This document shows, piece after piece, positions 14,632 to 23,498 of a DNA stretch of 43,115 nucleotides. A program made the translations under genes and the position numbers. Numbering within the stretch: the stretch's first letter is position 1; each line of letters starts with the position of its first letter. This DNA is from Scatosoma sp045660265. GTDB taxonomy: Bacteria; Bacillota; Clostridia; Christensenellales; Borkfalkiaceae. The notes under the pieces are model-generated. The model had not been told where the DNA came from. It did not search any database and saw only the letters and a list, made by a program, of their open reading frames with translations. The stretch is taken from the NCBI GenBank assembly GCA_045660265.1, contig JAZRDM010000059.1, positions 1 through 43,115 on the forward strand. The letters are read 5' to 3'.

Positions 14632-14708
14632 ACTTCTCTTTTATTCTTGTTTTTATACGCAAAAAGCAATTCAACGCATACCTGCCCCATACCTTTTGCA
14701 TTTTTTAA

Positions 14709-14740
14709 GAAAAACTACCGCCAATTGAAAATCGGCGGAG
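14709..14740 (-). terminator. Terminator of the deo/pdp operon
   Basis: On the minus strand CCGCCGATT and AATTGGCGG pair (one G-U) around a 3-nt loop and are followed by TAGTTTTT, a few bases after the pdp stop codon. Confidence 0.85.
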
Positions 14741-14746
14741 AGCTTT

Positions 14747-16048
14747 TTATTCTACTATATCTAATATCAACGGCTTATTTTCAGGTGCCTGTTTTTCAAT
14801 TTTCGTTGCAGAAAGCAACCGTTCTTCCGCCGCGTCAAAGCCTTTTTGACTACTAGAATACAACACAGCTATTTCCTCGCCAAGCGCCACAAAATCACCC
14901 GTCTTTTTGCAAAGGTAAATCCCCGCCGTCATATCGATAACGTCTTCTTTTGTATTTCTTCCAGCGCCAAGCAATAAACTTGCCACACCGTAACTTTCCG
15001 TATCAACGCCAACAATATAACCGCTCGTTTTCGCCTTAACCGAACGAGAATACGTTGCCTTCGGGAATTTTTCAGGCTGTAAAATCCACGTTTTATCGCC
15101 TCCTTGCGCTTCTACCATATCTGCAAACATTTGCAGAGCTTTTCCGTTGGAAATCGCCTCCTTTGCCATCTGTTCGCATTCTGCATACGTACCTTTTTCT
15201 GCCAAATTTAAGATATGTGCCGCAAGCGCCACACAAAGCTGCGTTAAATCTTCGGGGCCTTTCCCTTGCAACGTTTGTATTGCTTCCACCACTTCCAATG
15301 CGTTGCCAATGGCAAAACCAAGCGGTCTATCCATATCCGTGATTAAAGCGCGCATTTTCTTCCCCGCACGTTTCCCTATCTCGACCATCCATTCCGCGAG
15401 TTCACGGCTCTTTTCCGCGGTTTTCATAAATGAACCACTGCCCGTTTTTACGTCTAATACAATACAATCGTCGTCAGCGGCAAGCTTTTTACCCATAATG
15501 CTCGATACAATTAAAGGCAAACTGTCCACCGTCGCCGTTACGTCGCGAAGCGCATACAACAACTTATCCGCAGGCGCAAGCGACGCGTTTTGTCCAACGA
15601 TTGCAATCCCCAATTCGTTGACAATTTTTTTAAATTTTTCAACAGGCAAATCCGTTTGAAATCCAGGAATCGCTTCTAGTTTATCAATTGTGCCACCCGT
15701 ATGACCCAAACCGCGCCCACTCATCTTAGCAACTTTTACACCCATACAAGCCACGATAGGCGCAACAACTAAACTTGTCTTGTCCCCAACACCGCCAGTA
15801 GAATGCTTATCTACGCGCAATCCGTGTACATCCGAAAAATCTAAACGCTCGCCCGAATCACGCACAGCAAAAGTCAACGCCGTCGTTTCCTCCAAGGTCA
15901 TGCCTTGAAAATAAATCGCCATACACAACGCAGCCACTTGATAATCGGGAATTTCGCCTTGCACATACTTTTCAATCACCCATTGAATTTCCGCCTCGCT
16001 TAAGCTTTTTCCGTCGCGTTTTTTTTGTATAATATCGTACATTCTCAT
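14747..16048 (-). CDS. pdp: Pyrimidine-nucleoside phosphorylase
   Basis: Pdp splits uridine, thymidine and deoxyuridine with phosphate into base and (deoxy)ribose-1-phosphate. The 433 residues match the family length. The signature KHSTGGVGDKTSLVVAP (about 80-96) is followed by KMSGRGLGHTGGTIDKLEAI, which contains the phosphate and base contacts. It is the last gene of the deoC-deoD-deoB-cdd-pdp operon, 15 nt after cdd. The first ATG has an AAAGGCGG ribosome binding site; a second start two codons later is possible. The related thymidine phosphorylase (DeoA) is hard to separate by eye. Confidence 0.95.
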   Translation of the reverse strand: MRMYDIIQKKRDGKSLSEAEIQWVIEKYVQGEIPDYQVAALCMAIYFQGMTLEETTALTFAVRDSGERLDFSDVHGLRVDKHSTGGVGDKTSLVVAPIVACMGVKVAKMSGRGLGHTGGTIDKLEAIPGFQTDLPVEKFKKIVNELGIAIVGQNASLAPADKLLYALRDVTATVDSLPLIVSSIMGKKLAADDDCIVLDVKTGSGSFMKTAEKSRELAEWMVEIGKRAGKKMRALITDMDRPLGFAIGNALEVVEAIQTLQGKGPEDLTQLCVALAAHILNLAEKGTYAECEQMAKEAISNGKALQMFADMVEAQGGDKTWILQPEKFPKATYSRSVKAKTSGYIVGVDTESYGVASLLLGAGRNTKEDVIDMTAGIYLCKKTGDFVALGEEIAVLYSSSQKGFDAAEERLLSATKIEKQAPENKPLILDIVE

Positions 16049-16063
16049 GTTCTTATCCGCCTT

Positions 16064-16468
16064 TTAGGTCAAATCGTTTTTTCCAAAAGAAAAAGGCAAC
16101 AGTTCCGAAAGGGTATACGCCTTAAAATTATTAGGCGTACCCAACAAAATCCGAAAATCCTGATCGCAAAATTCCGCTAAAACCTGACGGCAAATACCGC
16201 AAGGCGCACAAAATTCCGCAGGCTCTTCACCGCCACCGCCCACAATAGCAATCGCGGAAAACTCTCTTTCCCCTTCGCTAACCGCTTTAAAAACAGCCGT
16301 TCTTTCCGCGCAGTTGGTCGGAGTATATGCCGCATTTTCAACGTTACAGCCTAAATACGTCTTACCGCTCTTCGTTAAAAGCGCCGCGCCAACCTTAAAA
16401 TGCGAATAGGGCGAGTAGGAAGCCTTTCTAGCCTCAACGGCCAGTTTCATCAACTCTAAATCGCTCAT
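16064..16468 (-). CDS. cdd: Cytidine deaminase
   Basis: Cdd deaminates cytidine and deoxycytidine to (deoxy)uridine, feeding Pdp. The 134-residue enzyme is of the short homotetrameric type. NCAERTAVFKA supplies the zinc-binding Cys and catalytic Glu, and PCGICRQV gives the two further zinc Cys. The start at ATG 16466-16468 overlaps the deoB stop by 4 nt (ATGA) and has AAAGGAG upstream, so a longer in-frame start inside deoB is rejected. Product flow in the operon is cytidine to uridine to uracil plus ribose-1-phosphate. Confidence 0.96.
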   Translation of the reverse strand: MSDLELMKLAVEARKASYSPYSHFKVGAALLTKSGKTYLGCNVENAAYTPTNCAERTAVFKAVSEGEREFSAIAIVGGGGEEPAEFCAPCGICRQVLAEFCDQDFRILLGTPNNFKAYTLSELLPFSFGKNDLT

Positions 16469-17628
16469 TTTGCGATCTCCTTTAAAAAACTCGTTCCGTA
16501 AATTCCGTCCGCAGACAATCCAAACCATTCTAAAACCGTCGCGCCAATATCTGCAAAGCTTTCTCTCGTCCCCAAATCCACGTTTTCTTTTAAACGTTTA
16601 CCATACGCAATCATGGGGGTATATTCTCTCGAGTGATCAGTAGACGGAGTAGCAGGATCACAACCATGATCAGCCGTAATAATCAACAAATCGTCTTCAC
16701 GTAAAACCTTTACAAACCCGCCCAACCACTTATCAAATTCAGAGAGCGCGCGAGCGTATCCTTCTACGTCGTTACGGTGCCCATATACCATATCGAAATC
16801 CACCAAATTTACAAAGCACAAACCGTTAAAATCGCGATTCGCTATACCCATGGTCTTATCCATACCATCTGCATTGCTAGTTGTAGGATAACTTTCCGTA
16901 AAACCCTTTCCGGCAAAAATATCAAAAATTTTCCCTACGGAAATCACGTCGAAACCTGCCGATTTTAAATAATCGGGCACTGTTTCCGACGGGGGCAACA
17001 ACGAATAATCATGTCTGCGCGCCGTCCGCTTAAACGGGTATTTATCCGCAAACGGTCTGGCAATTACTCTACCGACGCCATGCTCGCCGTGTAAAAGTTC
17101 TCTGGCAATTTCGCAATACCGATACAATTCTTTCACGGGCACCAAATCCTCGTGTGCGGCAATTTGAAACACACTATCTGCCGAAGTATAAATAATCAAT
17201 TTTCCCGTCTTTAAATGTTCTTCGCCGAAATCCTTAATAACTTCCGTACCAGAATACGGTTGATTACAAAGCCAGCCGCGCCCCGTCCGTTTTTCAAATT
17301 CGTCAAGTAAATCCTTAGGGAACCCTTGGGGATAGGTAGGCAACGGCTTCGGAGAATAAATTCCTGCAATTTCCCAATGCCCTATCGTTGTATCCTTTCC
17401 TTTGGATGCTTCCGTCATTCGAGCATAGCAGGTATGCGTTGAACCAGATTTTTCACCCACACCGTCAATATTGAAAAGTCCCATTTCTTTCAAATTAGGA
17501 CAATTAAACGCAGGATGATCTTTAATGGCATGCAAGGTATTGCTACCCTCATCCCCCCACAGCGCAGCGTCGGGCATCTCCCCAATTCCTACACTGTCTA
17601 ATACAATTAAAAATGCTCTTTTTGCCAT
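16465..17628 (-). CDS. deoB: Phosphopentomutase
   Basis: DeoB isomerises (deoxy)ribose-1-phosphate, made by the nucleoside phosphorylases, to the 5-phosphate. The 387-residue metalloenzyme belongs to the alkaline phosphatase superfamily. The metal and phospho-acceptor motifs are visible: VLDSVGIGEMPDA (8-20), the acceptor region MTEASKGKDTTIGHWE with its Thr near residue 88, ADHGCDPATPSTDHSREYTP near the C terminus, and NLVDFDMVYGHRND. It lies 2 nt after deoD and overlaps cdd by 4 nt. Confidence 0.97.
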   Translation of the reverse strand: MAKRAFLIVLDSVGIGEMPDAALWGDEGSNTLHAIKDHPAFNCPNLKEMGLFNIDGVGEKSGSTHTCYARMTEASKGKDTTIGHWEIAGIYSPKPLPTYPQGFPKDLLDEFEKRTGRGWLCNQPYSGTEVIKDFGEEHLKTGKLIIYTSADSVFQIAAHEDLVPVKELYRYCEIARELLHGEHGVGRVIARPFADKYPFKRTARRHDYSLLPPSETVPDYLKSAGFDVISVGKIFDIFAGKGFTESYPTTSNADGMDKTMGIANRDFNGLCFVNLVDFDMVYGHRNDVEGYARALSEFDKWLGGFVKVLREDDLLIITADHGCDPATPSTDHSREYTPMIAYGKRLKENVDLGTRESFADIGATVLEWFGLSADGIYGTSFLKEIAK

Positions 17629-17630
17629 AA

Positions 17631-18344
17631 TTATTCTTCCGCGATATTTAACGCAATCTCCATCATTTTAGTAAACGAAATTTGTCTTTCTTCCGCCGTC
17701 GTATTTTCTTCGGGATAGATAAACGAGTCGCTTACCGTACAAATGCAAAGTGCGTTTTTGCCTGCTCTTGCAGCGTTGCAATAAAGTGCAGCAGATTCCA
17801 TTTCCACGCCAAGCACTCCCATCTTCGCCCATTGCATACCAGAATTTGCGTCATCATAGAACATATCCGAAGAAAGAATATTTCCCACACGATAATTTAC
17901 CCCAGCCTTTTCGCATTCCTCTGCCGCTTTTTTTACTAAATTATAGCTAGCAATCGGACAAAAGGTTCCAGGCAAATTATATTGCGAAGCATAGTTTCCA
18001 TTCGTACATGCCCCCATTGCAACGATAATATCACGCGCATGAAGATCAGGCGAGAAAGACCCGCAAGAGCCTACACGAATGATGTTTTCTACACCATAAA
18101 AATTAAACAATTCATACGAATAAATCCCAATAGACGGCTGACCCATACCAGAAGCCATTACAGACACTCTTTTTCCTTTATAATAACCCGTATAGCCGTG
18201 TACTCCGCGCACGTTGTTTACAAGTACAGCATCTTCAAGATAGGTCTCAGCAATAAATTTTGCGCGAAGCGGATCACCGGGCATTAAAACAGTTTTTGCA
18301 AAATCACCAAGCTTTGCAGAAATATGAGGGGTAGGAACTGACAT
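17631..18344 (-). CDS. deoD: Purine-nucleoside phosphorylase, DeoD type
   Basis: DeoD cleaves purine (deoxy)nucleosides with phosphate to free base and sugar-1-phosphate. The 237-residue hexameric-type enzyme begins TPHISAKLGDFAKTVLMPGDPLR, with the phosphate-binding GDPLRAK motif near residue 23. RVGSCGSF and GVEMESAALY carry the other phosphate and ribose contacts. SDSFIYPEE holds the Asp that acts on purine N7. The start has AAGGAG upstream, 42 nt after deoC. Confidence 0.97.
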   Translation of the reverse strand: MSVPTPHISAKLGDFAKTVLMPGDPLRAKFIAETYLEDAVLVNNVRGVHGYTGYYKGKRVSVMASGMGQPSIGIYSYELFNFYGVENIIRVGSCGSFSPDLHARDIIVAMGACTNGNYASQYNLPGTFCPIASYNLVKKAAEECEKAGVNYRVGNILSSDMFYDDANSGMQWAKMGVLGVEMESAALYCNAARAGKNALCICTVSDSFIYPEENTTAEERQISFTKMMEIALNIAEE

Positions 18345-18386
18345 AATAATTTTCTCCTTTTTTATGAATAATAAGTAGTGTTCAAG

Positions 18387-19058
18387 TTAATACGATTTAT
18401 CGGAAATACCTTGTACCGCTTTTACCACACGGCTTGTCCCTAAACGCGACGCGCCGATATCGATAAAGTTTTGCGCGTCTTCCAAGCCAGAAATACCGCC
18501 AGCCGCTTTTACAAGTATACCTTTCCCAACGTTTTCAACCATCAATTTAACGTCTTCCAACGTCGCACCAGAAGTGGAAAATCCCGTCGAAGTCTTAATA
18601 TATTCCGCGCCAGATTGCGTAACAATTTCGCACATTTTCACCTTTTCTTCTTGCGTTAAAAGGCAAGTTTCGATAATAACTTTTAAAAGTTTCCCTGCGC
18701 ATGCTTGTTTGATTTTTGCAATTTCATCTCGTACCTGGTCGTACTCTCCTTGCTTTAACAACCCGATATTGATTACCATATCAATCTCATCCGCACCGTT
18801 TGCAACAGCGTCAGCCGTTTCAAAAACCTTCACTGCCGTCGTGTTATAACCGTTGGGGAAACCGATTACCGTACAAATCTTTAAATTCTCTCCTACGTAT
18901 TCTTTCGCTTGTTTTACAAAGCTGGGCGGAATGCAAACGGATGCCGTTTTATATTTCATGCCGTCGTCGCAGATTTTTTTAATCTGTTCCCAAGTCGAAG
19001 TTTGCGCAAGCAAAGTATGATCGCATTTAGATAAAATATTTTCTAAATTGATTTCCAT
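18387..19058 (-). CDS. deoC: Deoxyribose-phosphate aldolase
   Basis: DeoC splits deoxyribose-5-phosphate into glyceraldehyde-3-phosphate and acetaldehyde, linking DNA-derived sugar to glycolysis. The 223-residue TIM-barrel enzyme has the Schiff-base lysine in YIKTSTGFSTSGAT, the helper lysine in LVKAAGGI, and the substrate segment GADEIDMVINIG. The start has GGGAG upstream. As first gene of the operon it sits right behind the promoter at 19088-19116. A DeoR-type regulator gene is not present in the window. Confidence 0.97.
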   Translation of the reverse strand: MEINLENILSKCDHTLLAQTSTWEQIKKICDDGMKYKTASVCIPPSFVKQAKEYVGENLKICTVIGFPNGYNTTAVKVFETADAVANGADEIDMVINIGLLKQGEYDQVRDEIAKIKQACAGKLLKVIIETCLLTQEEKVKMCEIVTQSGAEYIKTSTGFSTSGATLEDVKLMVENVGKGILVKAAGGISGLEDAQNFIDIGASRLGTSRVVKAVQGISDKSY

Positions 19059-19087
19059 AAATATTCTCCCTATTATTGATTTTCTTT

Positions 19088-19116
19088 ATTATAGTCCTTT
19101 TTCCCTTTTCTGTCAA
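19088..19116 (-). promoter_or_regulatory. Promoter of the deo operon
   Basis: On the minus strand a perfect TTGACA (19111-19116) and TATAAT (19088-19093) have a 17-bp spacer. The A/T-rich stretch between this and the divergent promoter at 19226-19254 holds no gene; regulatory sites could lie there but none is clear. Confidence 0.92.
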
Positions 19117-19225
19117 GAGGATTTTTCATTTTTTTCTCGCCAGGTAAACCTTTGTTAAAACACCAAAAATTCCCCATTTTAGAAAAGAAAATTTTTTTCT
19201 TTTTGAAAAATTTATCGAAAAAAGT

Positions 19226-19254
19226 TTGCTTTTTGTCGAAAATCGTGCTATGAT
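19226..19254 (+). promoter_or_regulatory. Promoter of the RDD gene transcript
   Basis: TTGCTT (19226-19231) and TATGAT (19249-19254) have a 17-bp spacer. It is divergent from the deo promoter, about 110 bp away. Confidence 0.65.
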
Positions 19255-19276
19255 AGAATAGCATTATAGGGAGAGT

Positions 19277-19363
19277 ATGTCATTTTCATCCTTTCGCGAT
19301 CGCGCTACGCCTATACATATAACATTAGCCCGCACTTCCGACGAATTATTATCAAAATGTTAG
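19277..19363 (+). CDS. Possible 28-aa upstream ORF
   Basis: ATG 19277-19279 follows GGGAGAGT, a reasonable ribosome binding site, about 20 bp after the promoter -10 box. The peptide MSFSSFRDRATPIHITLART continues for eight more residues to a TAG. It lies fully in the leader of the RDD gene. It could be a leader peptide or chance; there is no amino-acid run typical of attenuation. Confidence 0.3.
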   Translation: MSFSSFRDRATPIHITLARTSDELLSKC

Positions 19364-19390
19364 ATTTCGGGCATTCAACAGGAAATTTCT

Positions 19391-20161
19391 ATGACATTTA
19401 GTATACAAAAAGCAAACTTTTGGAAACGTTTTTCGGCTTGGATGGTCGACGCAACGTTGGTCGTTCTTTTAGCCATTGCCATTGCCATCCCCGTCCTTGA
19501 AATTTTACAATTCAACCGTTTCTCTCAAGAGTTAGCTTCCATTCAAGAAACATATAAAATCGAAATTGAAGCACAGCATTCTATCGAGTTAGATATTACC
19601 ACCGAAGAATACGATGCTCTTTCCCCTAACGACAAAATCGCTTACGATAATGCTAGCAACGCTTTTAACGAGCTTTTAAGCGCGGATACTAATTTTATGC
19701 AATTGCGGGCAGACCGCATTACCGTTATTCTTACCACAACGGGCATTTCCTTATTTTTGGGCGTTTTACTAGCGCATTTCGTTTTACCGCTTATTCTTAA
19801 AAACGGACAAACATTGGGGAAAAAGACGTTTGGACTTGCTGTAATACGTTCCAATGGTGTAAAAATCACCTCGTCTCAATTGTTTATCCGTTCTATCATA
19901 GGGCTTTTCGCCATTGAAACAATGGCACTTGCCTTTCTCATCTGCATTTTCCCCGTCGGCACTATCGCCGCAATTTTATTGCTCGCTTTGCAAATCGGCG
20001 TTATGATTAAAACGCCCCACAACGCTTCCATTCACGATTTATTGGCAGATACGGCAGTTGTCGAATTCCTCAGCCAACATATTTTTGAAACGGAAGAAGA
20101 ACGGGTTGCATTTGTCGCTAGACAAGAGCGAGAAGCCATGGAAGCGCAAAAGAACGCTTAA
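19391..20161 (+). CDS. RDD family membrane protein
   Basis: The 256-residue protein starts with the family motif FWKRFSAWMVDATLVV (residues 10-25), whose Arg and Asp residues are characteristic of RDD domains. A first membrane segment (about 20-38) is followed by an unusually long polar loop (about 45-108), rich in Glu and Asp. Then come a second segment, the GQTLGKKTFGLAVIRSNG hinge, and further segments near 170-210. The end is a charged, Glu-rich cytoplasmic tail. RDD proteins are of mixed or unknown function; some are linked to ion exchange. It is co-directional with the ABC operon that starts 90 bp later, but a functional link is unproven. Confidence 0.85.
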   Translation: MTFSIQKANFWKRFSAWMVDATLVVLLAIAIAIPVLEILQFNRFSQELASIQETYKIEIEAQHSIELDITTEEYDALSPNDKIAYDNASNAFNELLSADTNFMQLRADRITVILTTTGISLFLGVLLAHFVLPLILKNGQTLGKKTFGLAVIRSNGVKITSSQLFIRSIIGLFAIETMALAFLICIFPVGTIAAILLLALQIGVMIKTPHNASIHDLLADTAVVEFLSQHIFETEEERVAFVARQEREAMEAQKNA

Positions 20162-20250
20162 CCATTATATTCTTTCCTCGAAAATCTTTTAAATTAACAA
20201 AGATTTAAATAAAAATAAAAAATAAACTTTTTGGATTCTAAGGAGATAAA

Positions 20251-21357
20251 ATGAAAGTAGAATTACAAAATCTCACAAAAATCTTCCCTAGCCGAAACAA
20301 AAAATCGGGTGCGGAAGTAGTAGCGGTAAACAACTTTACCTTCACCATTCCCGACGGCAAGTTGGTTGGTTTGCTTGGTCCCTCCGGTTGCGGTAAAAGT
20401 ACTACTTTGTACATGATTAGCGGCTTGCAAAAGCCCTCCGGCGGTAAAATTTTCTTCGGTGAAGAAGACGTAACCGAGCTTGCGCCTGAAAACCGCGGTA
20501 TCGGTTTGGTTTTCCAAAACTATGCATTGTATCCGCACATGACCGTATTGCAAAACATTATGTTCCCTTTGCAAAACCTCAAGGGTGCAGATAAAATGAC
20601 CAAAGAAGACATGCTTACCCGTTCCCACGAAGTTGCTAAACTTGTCCAAATCGACGAATTGATGGACAGAAAGCCCAGCGAACTTTCGGGCGGTCAGCAA
20701 CAACGTGTAGCTATCGCGCGTGCGCTTGTAAAAATGCCCCGCGTACTTCTTTTGGACGAACCTTTGTCCAACTTGGACGCACGTCTTCGTTTGCAAACAC
20801 GTGAAGAAATTAGAAGAATTCAAAAAGAAACGGGTATCACGACGGTATTCGTAACGCACGACCAAGAAGAAGCTATGAGTATTTCGGATATGATCGTTGT
20901 TATGAAGCTCGGCGTAGTACAACAAGTAGGGAAGCCTCAAGAAATTTACGACGATCCTACCAACTTATTCGTTGCAAAATTCTTGGGAACGCCCCCCATC
21001 AACGTATTCAATGCCCGCGTTGAAAGCGAGAAGCTTTATATTGGTGACTCTGCAGTGTTAGACGTTCCTGGTATCGAGGACAAGTCCGTTATCGCAGCTA
21101 TCCGTCCCGAAGGCTTTATTTTGGACGACAACGGCGGATTAGAATGTAAGCTTTCCAACGTGGAAGTTATGGGCCGCGACGTAAGCATTGTTTCCTCTCA
21201 TGAACAAATGCAAACGCCCGCTATCCGTTCGATTATCGACGCTGATAACAAAATCGATATTACCAGCGCAACCGTTCGTTTCGCGCTTAAACCTCATAAA
21301 ACCTTTATCTTCGACGCTGAAACCGAAGAAAGAATACGTTTCGGGGAGGCAAAATAA
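20251..21357 (+). CDS. ABC importer ATPase, MalK/UgpC/MsmK type
   Basis: This is the ATP-hydrolysing subunit of a CUT1-type importer. In 368 residues it has Walker A GPSGCGKST (about 43-51), Q-loop FQNYALYPHM, signature LSGGQQQRVAIARAL, Walker B VLLLDEPLSNLDARLR, and the H-loop VFVTHDQEEAMS. The regulatory C-terminal OB/TOBE-like part spans about 240-368. The start ATG has AAGGAG 7 nt upstream. Its stop codon shares one base with the next start (TAATG), so the permease is translationally coupled. Many CUT1 operons in Firmicutes lack their own ATPase; this one has a dedicated copy. Confidence 0.95.
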   Translation: MKVELQNLTKIFPSRNKKSGAEVVAVNNFTFTIPDGKLVGLLGPSGCGKSTTLYMISGLQKPSGGKIFFGEEDVTELAPENRGIGLVFQNYALYPHMTVLQNIMFPLQNLKGADKMTKEDMLTRSHEVAKLVQIDELMDRKPSELSGGQQQRVAIARALVKMPRVLLLDEPLSNLDARLRLQTREEIRRIQKETGITTVFVTHDQEEAMSISDMIVVMKLGVVQQVGKPQEIYDDPTNLFVAKFLGTPPINVFNARVESEKLYIGDSAVLDVPGIEDKSVIAAIRPEGFILDDNGGLECKLSNVEVMGRDVSIVSSHEQMQTPAIRSIIDADNKIDITSATVRFALKPHKTFIFDAETEERIRFGEAK

Positions 21358-22487
21358 TGGCTGTCTTAAACGCATTAAAAACCTTTTTCGTAGATTGGGT
21401 TTGGAAAACCTTCTGCGTGAAATGGGTTTGGCTAACGTTCTGCGTTGCTTGGGTATGGCAAACCTTCTGCGTGAAATGGGTTTGGAAGACGTTTTTCGTC
21501 GCTTGGATTTATCAAGCGTTTTGGAAAGATTTTATCGTTAACAAATTAAAGTTTGATAAATGGAAGGGTTGGGTATACCTCTCACCTGCTATCGTACTTT
21601 TGTTAGTCTTTACCATTTGGCCCATGATTAACACCTTACGTATCGCCTTTTTGAACGGACATAGTAATATCGGCGAACTTATCGGCACGGAATATACCTT
21701 TGGTATCGACAATTTCGTTGCTGTTGTAGAGGACGATCAATTCTTAGTCGCGTTAAAAAACACTATGCTTTTAACGTTGATTACCGTTCCTCTTTCCACA
21801 GCAATTGCCCTTTTGATTGCGGTATGCTTAAACGCAATTAAACCCTTGCAAAAATTCTTGCAAACGGTATTCTTCTTGCCCTACGTTACAAACTCGTTGG
21901 CTATCGGTATGGTATTTGCAACCATGTTCGAAGTTTTAGGTACGAACTTAAGCGGTTTTAACCCCAAAATTACAACGTTAGGTCTTGCAAACACCTTCCT
22001 TGGCTTATTCGGCGCCGCACCTATCAACTGGATTAACCCTGGTTCTTCGTACGGCACGCAATTGCTTGTAATGGTTATCTACATTGTTTGGAACGCATTG
22101 CCCTTCAAGATTTTGGTTCTTTTGGGCGGCTTACAGGGTATCAATAAGCAATATTACGACGCAGCGAAGATCGACGGTGCTTCTCGCAGCCGTATCTTCT
22201 TCCGCGTAACCGTTCCTCTCCTTTCCCCCATGATCGTATACGTAGTAATCACTGGTTTCATTGGCGGGTTTAAGGAATACTCAAGTATCGTTGGTGTATT
22301 CGGTGAAAAGATGGGTCCCGCGCCTGGTTACAGTATGCAAACGATGGTAGGTTTGATTTACTCTGCCCTTGAAAGCGACTCTAACTTAACAGGCCGCGCC
22401 AGCGCAGCCGCGCTTATTCTGTTCTGCATTATCTTCATTGTTACAATGATTAACTTGCACATCAGTAAAAAGCGCACACACTACTAA
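21357..22487 (+). CDS. ABC importer permease, MalF/UgpA type, with a repeat-built N terminus
   Basis: The 376-residue membrane protein has the MalF-like six-segment core from about residue 70 and the EAA cytoplasmic loop DGASRSRIFFRVTVPLLSPM (about 278-297), which docks on the ATPase. Before it stands an extra N-terminal stretch made of a 9-residue unit repeated about six times (residues 5-58), type WVWKTFCVK. Without this stretch the length would be about 315, normal for the family. The start overlaps the ATPase stop by one base. The repeat may be an added membrane-surface helix or a slipped minisatellite expansion. Confidence 0.93.
   Translation: MAVLNALKTFFVDWVWKTFCVKWVWLTFCVAWVWQTFCVKWVWKTFFVAWIYQAFWKDFIVNKLKFDKWKGWVYLSPAIVLLLVFTIWPMINTLRIAFLNGHSNIGELIGTEYTFGIDNFVAVVEDDQFLVALKNTMLLTLITVPLSTAIALLIAVCLNAIKPLQKFLQTVFFLPYVTNSLAIGMVFATMFEVLGTNLSGFNPKITTLGLANTFLGLFGAAPINWINPGSSYGTQLLVMVIYIVWNALPFKILVLLGGLQGINKQYYDAAKIDGASRSRIFFRVTVPLLSPMIVYVVITGFIGGFKEYSSIVGVFGEKMGPAPGYSMQTMVGLIYSALESDSNLTGRASAAALILFCIIFIVTMINLHISKKRTHY
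21369..21530 (+). repeat. 27-bp minisatellite inside the permease gene
   Basis: Units begin at 21369 (divergent), 21396, 21423, 21450, 21477 and 21504 (divergent). The units at 21396 and 21450 are nearly identical (TGGGTTTGGAAAACCTTCTG and TGGGTATGGCAAACCTTCTG, both ending CGTGAAA). The unit is exactly nine codons, so expansion or contraction keeps the reading frame. Confidence 0.9.
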
Positions 22488-22504
22488 TAAAGGGGGTTAA
22501 AAAA

Positions 22505-23461
22505 ATGGACGAATTAAAAAATGAAACAGTCGAACAAGAAACCCCTGCACTTGCCGAAAAAGATATTTTAGCGCAAGCGGTTATGCACGAGCGCGATATG
22601 CAAAAAGTATCCGCAAAGCAACGCGTAGTAAAATTCTTTGTACAATTCGGGCTGTATTTATTCCTCGGCGTTATGGCGCTTATCGTCATTTTCCCGTTCT
22701 ATTGGATGATTATCTCCTCCTTAAAGACTTTGCCCGAATACGAATTACTCAAGCCCACTTTCTTCCCTACGGAAATTCATTGGGAAAACTACAGCAACGC
22801 ATTCGCAGACGCAAAGATGGACGTATTATTCTTCAATACCCTCTATGTAGGCGTTGTATCGACGTTGCTTTCGCTGATTATCACAATCCTTGCAGCGTTC
22901 GCATTCTCCCGCCTTGAATTTAAAGGCAAAAACGCATTGTTTGGCTTCTTGCTTGCAACCATGATGATCCCCGGTGAATTGTTCACCATCACAAACTTCA
23001 TCACGGTAAACCGTTTGCAATGGACAAATACCTACACCGTACTCATTGTGCCTTTCTTGGTTAGCGTATTCTATATCTATTTGTTAAAGCAAAACTTCCA
23101 ACAAATCCCCAACGAATTATATTTAGCGGCAAAGATAGACGGCACAACCGACTTTAAATATCTTTGGAAAGTTATGATTCCTTTGGCTCTTCCCACCATT
23201 ATCTCCATCACTATTTTGAAGATGATGGGTTCGTGGAACTCTTATATGTGGCCCAAACTCGTTGCAAACGACGAAGCGCACAGACTTATCACAAACGGTA
23301 TTAGAGAAATGGACTTCTCGGTAGCAGGCGACCAAGGTCATATCGACTATCCTCGTCAAATGGCAGCAGTAACTATGGTATCCATTCCGTTGTTCTTGGT
23401 ATTCGTATTCCTTCGTAAATATATAATGAAAGGCGTATCGAGAAGCGGTATCAAAGGTTAA
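22505..23461 (+). CDS. ABC importer permease, MalG/UgpE type
   Basis: The 318-residue partner permease has an acidic cytoplasmic N terminus (1-45), then six membrane segments. The EAA loop AAKIDGTTDFKYLWKVMIPL lies at about 206-225, and it ends MKGVSRSGIKG, the MalG-family C terminus. A GGGGG-containing ribosome binding site precedes ATG 22505, 17 nt after the first permease. It forms the import channel together with that permease. Confidence 0.95.
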   Translation: MDELKNETVEQETPALAEKDILAQAVMHERDMQKVSAKQRVVKFFVQFGLYLFLGVMALIVIFPFYWMIISSLKTLPEYELLKPTFFPTEIHWENYSNAFADAKMDVLFFNTLYVGVVSTLLSLIITILAAFAFSRLEFKGKNALFGFLLATMMIPGELFTITNFITVNRLQWTNTYTVLIVPFLVSVFYIYLLKQNFQQIPNELYLAAKIDGTTDFKYLWKVMIPLALPTIISITILKMMGSWNSYMWPKLVANDEAHRLITNGIREMDFSVAGDQGHIDYPRQMAAVTMVSIPLFLVFVFLRKYIMKGVSRSGIKG

Positions 23462-23498
23462 TAAAAAAATAAAAATATCGTAAGGAGAACAGATATTT

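Noticed and set aside
20263..20940. Minus-strand 225-codon ORF inside the ABC ATPase gene
   Set aside because: It lies opposite a well-conserved ATPase and has no recognisable motifs.
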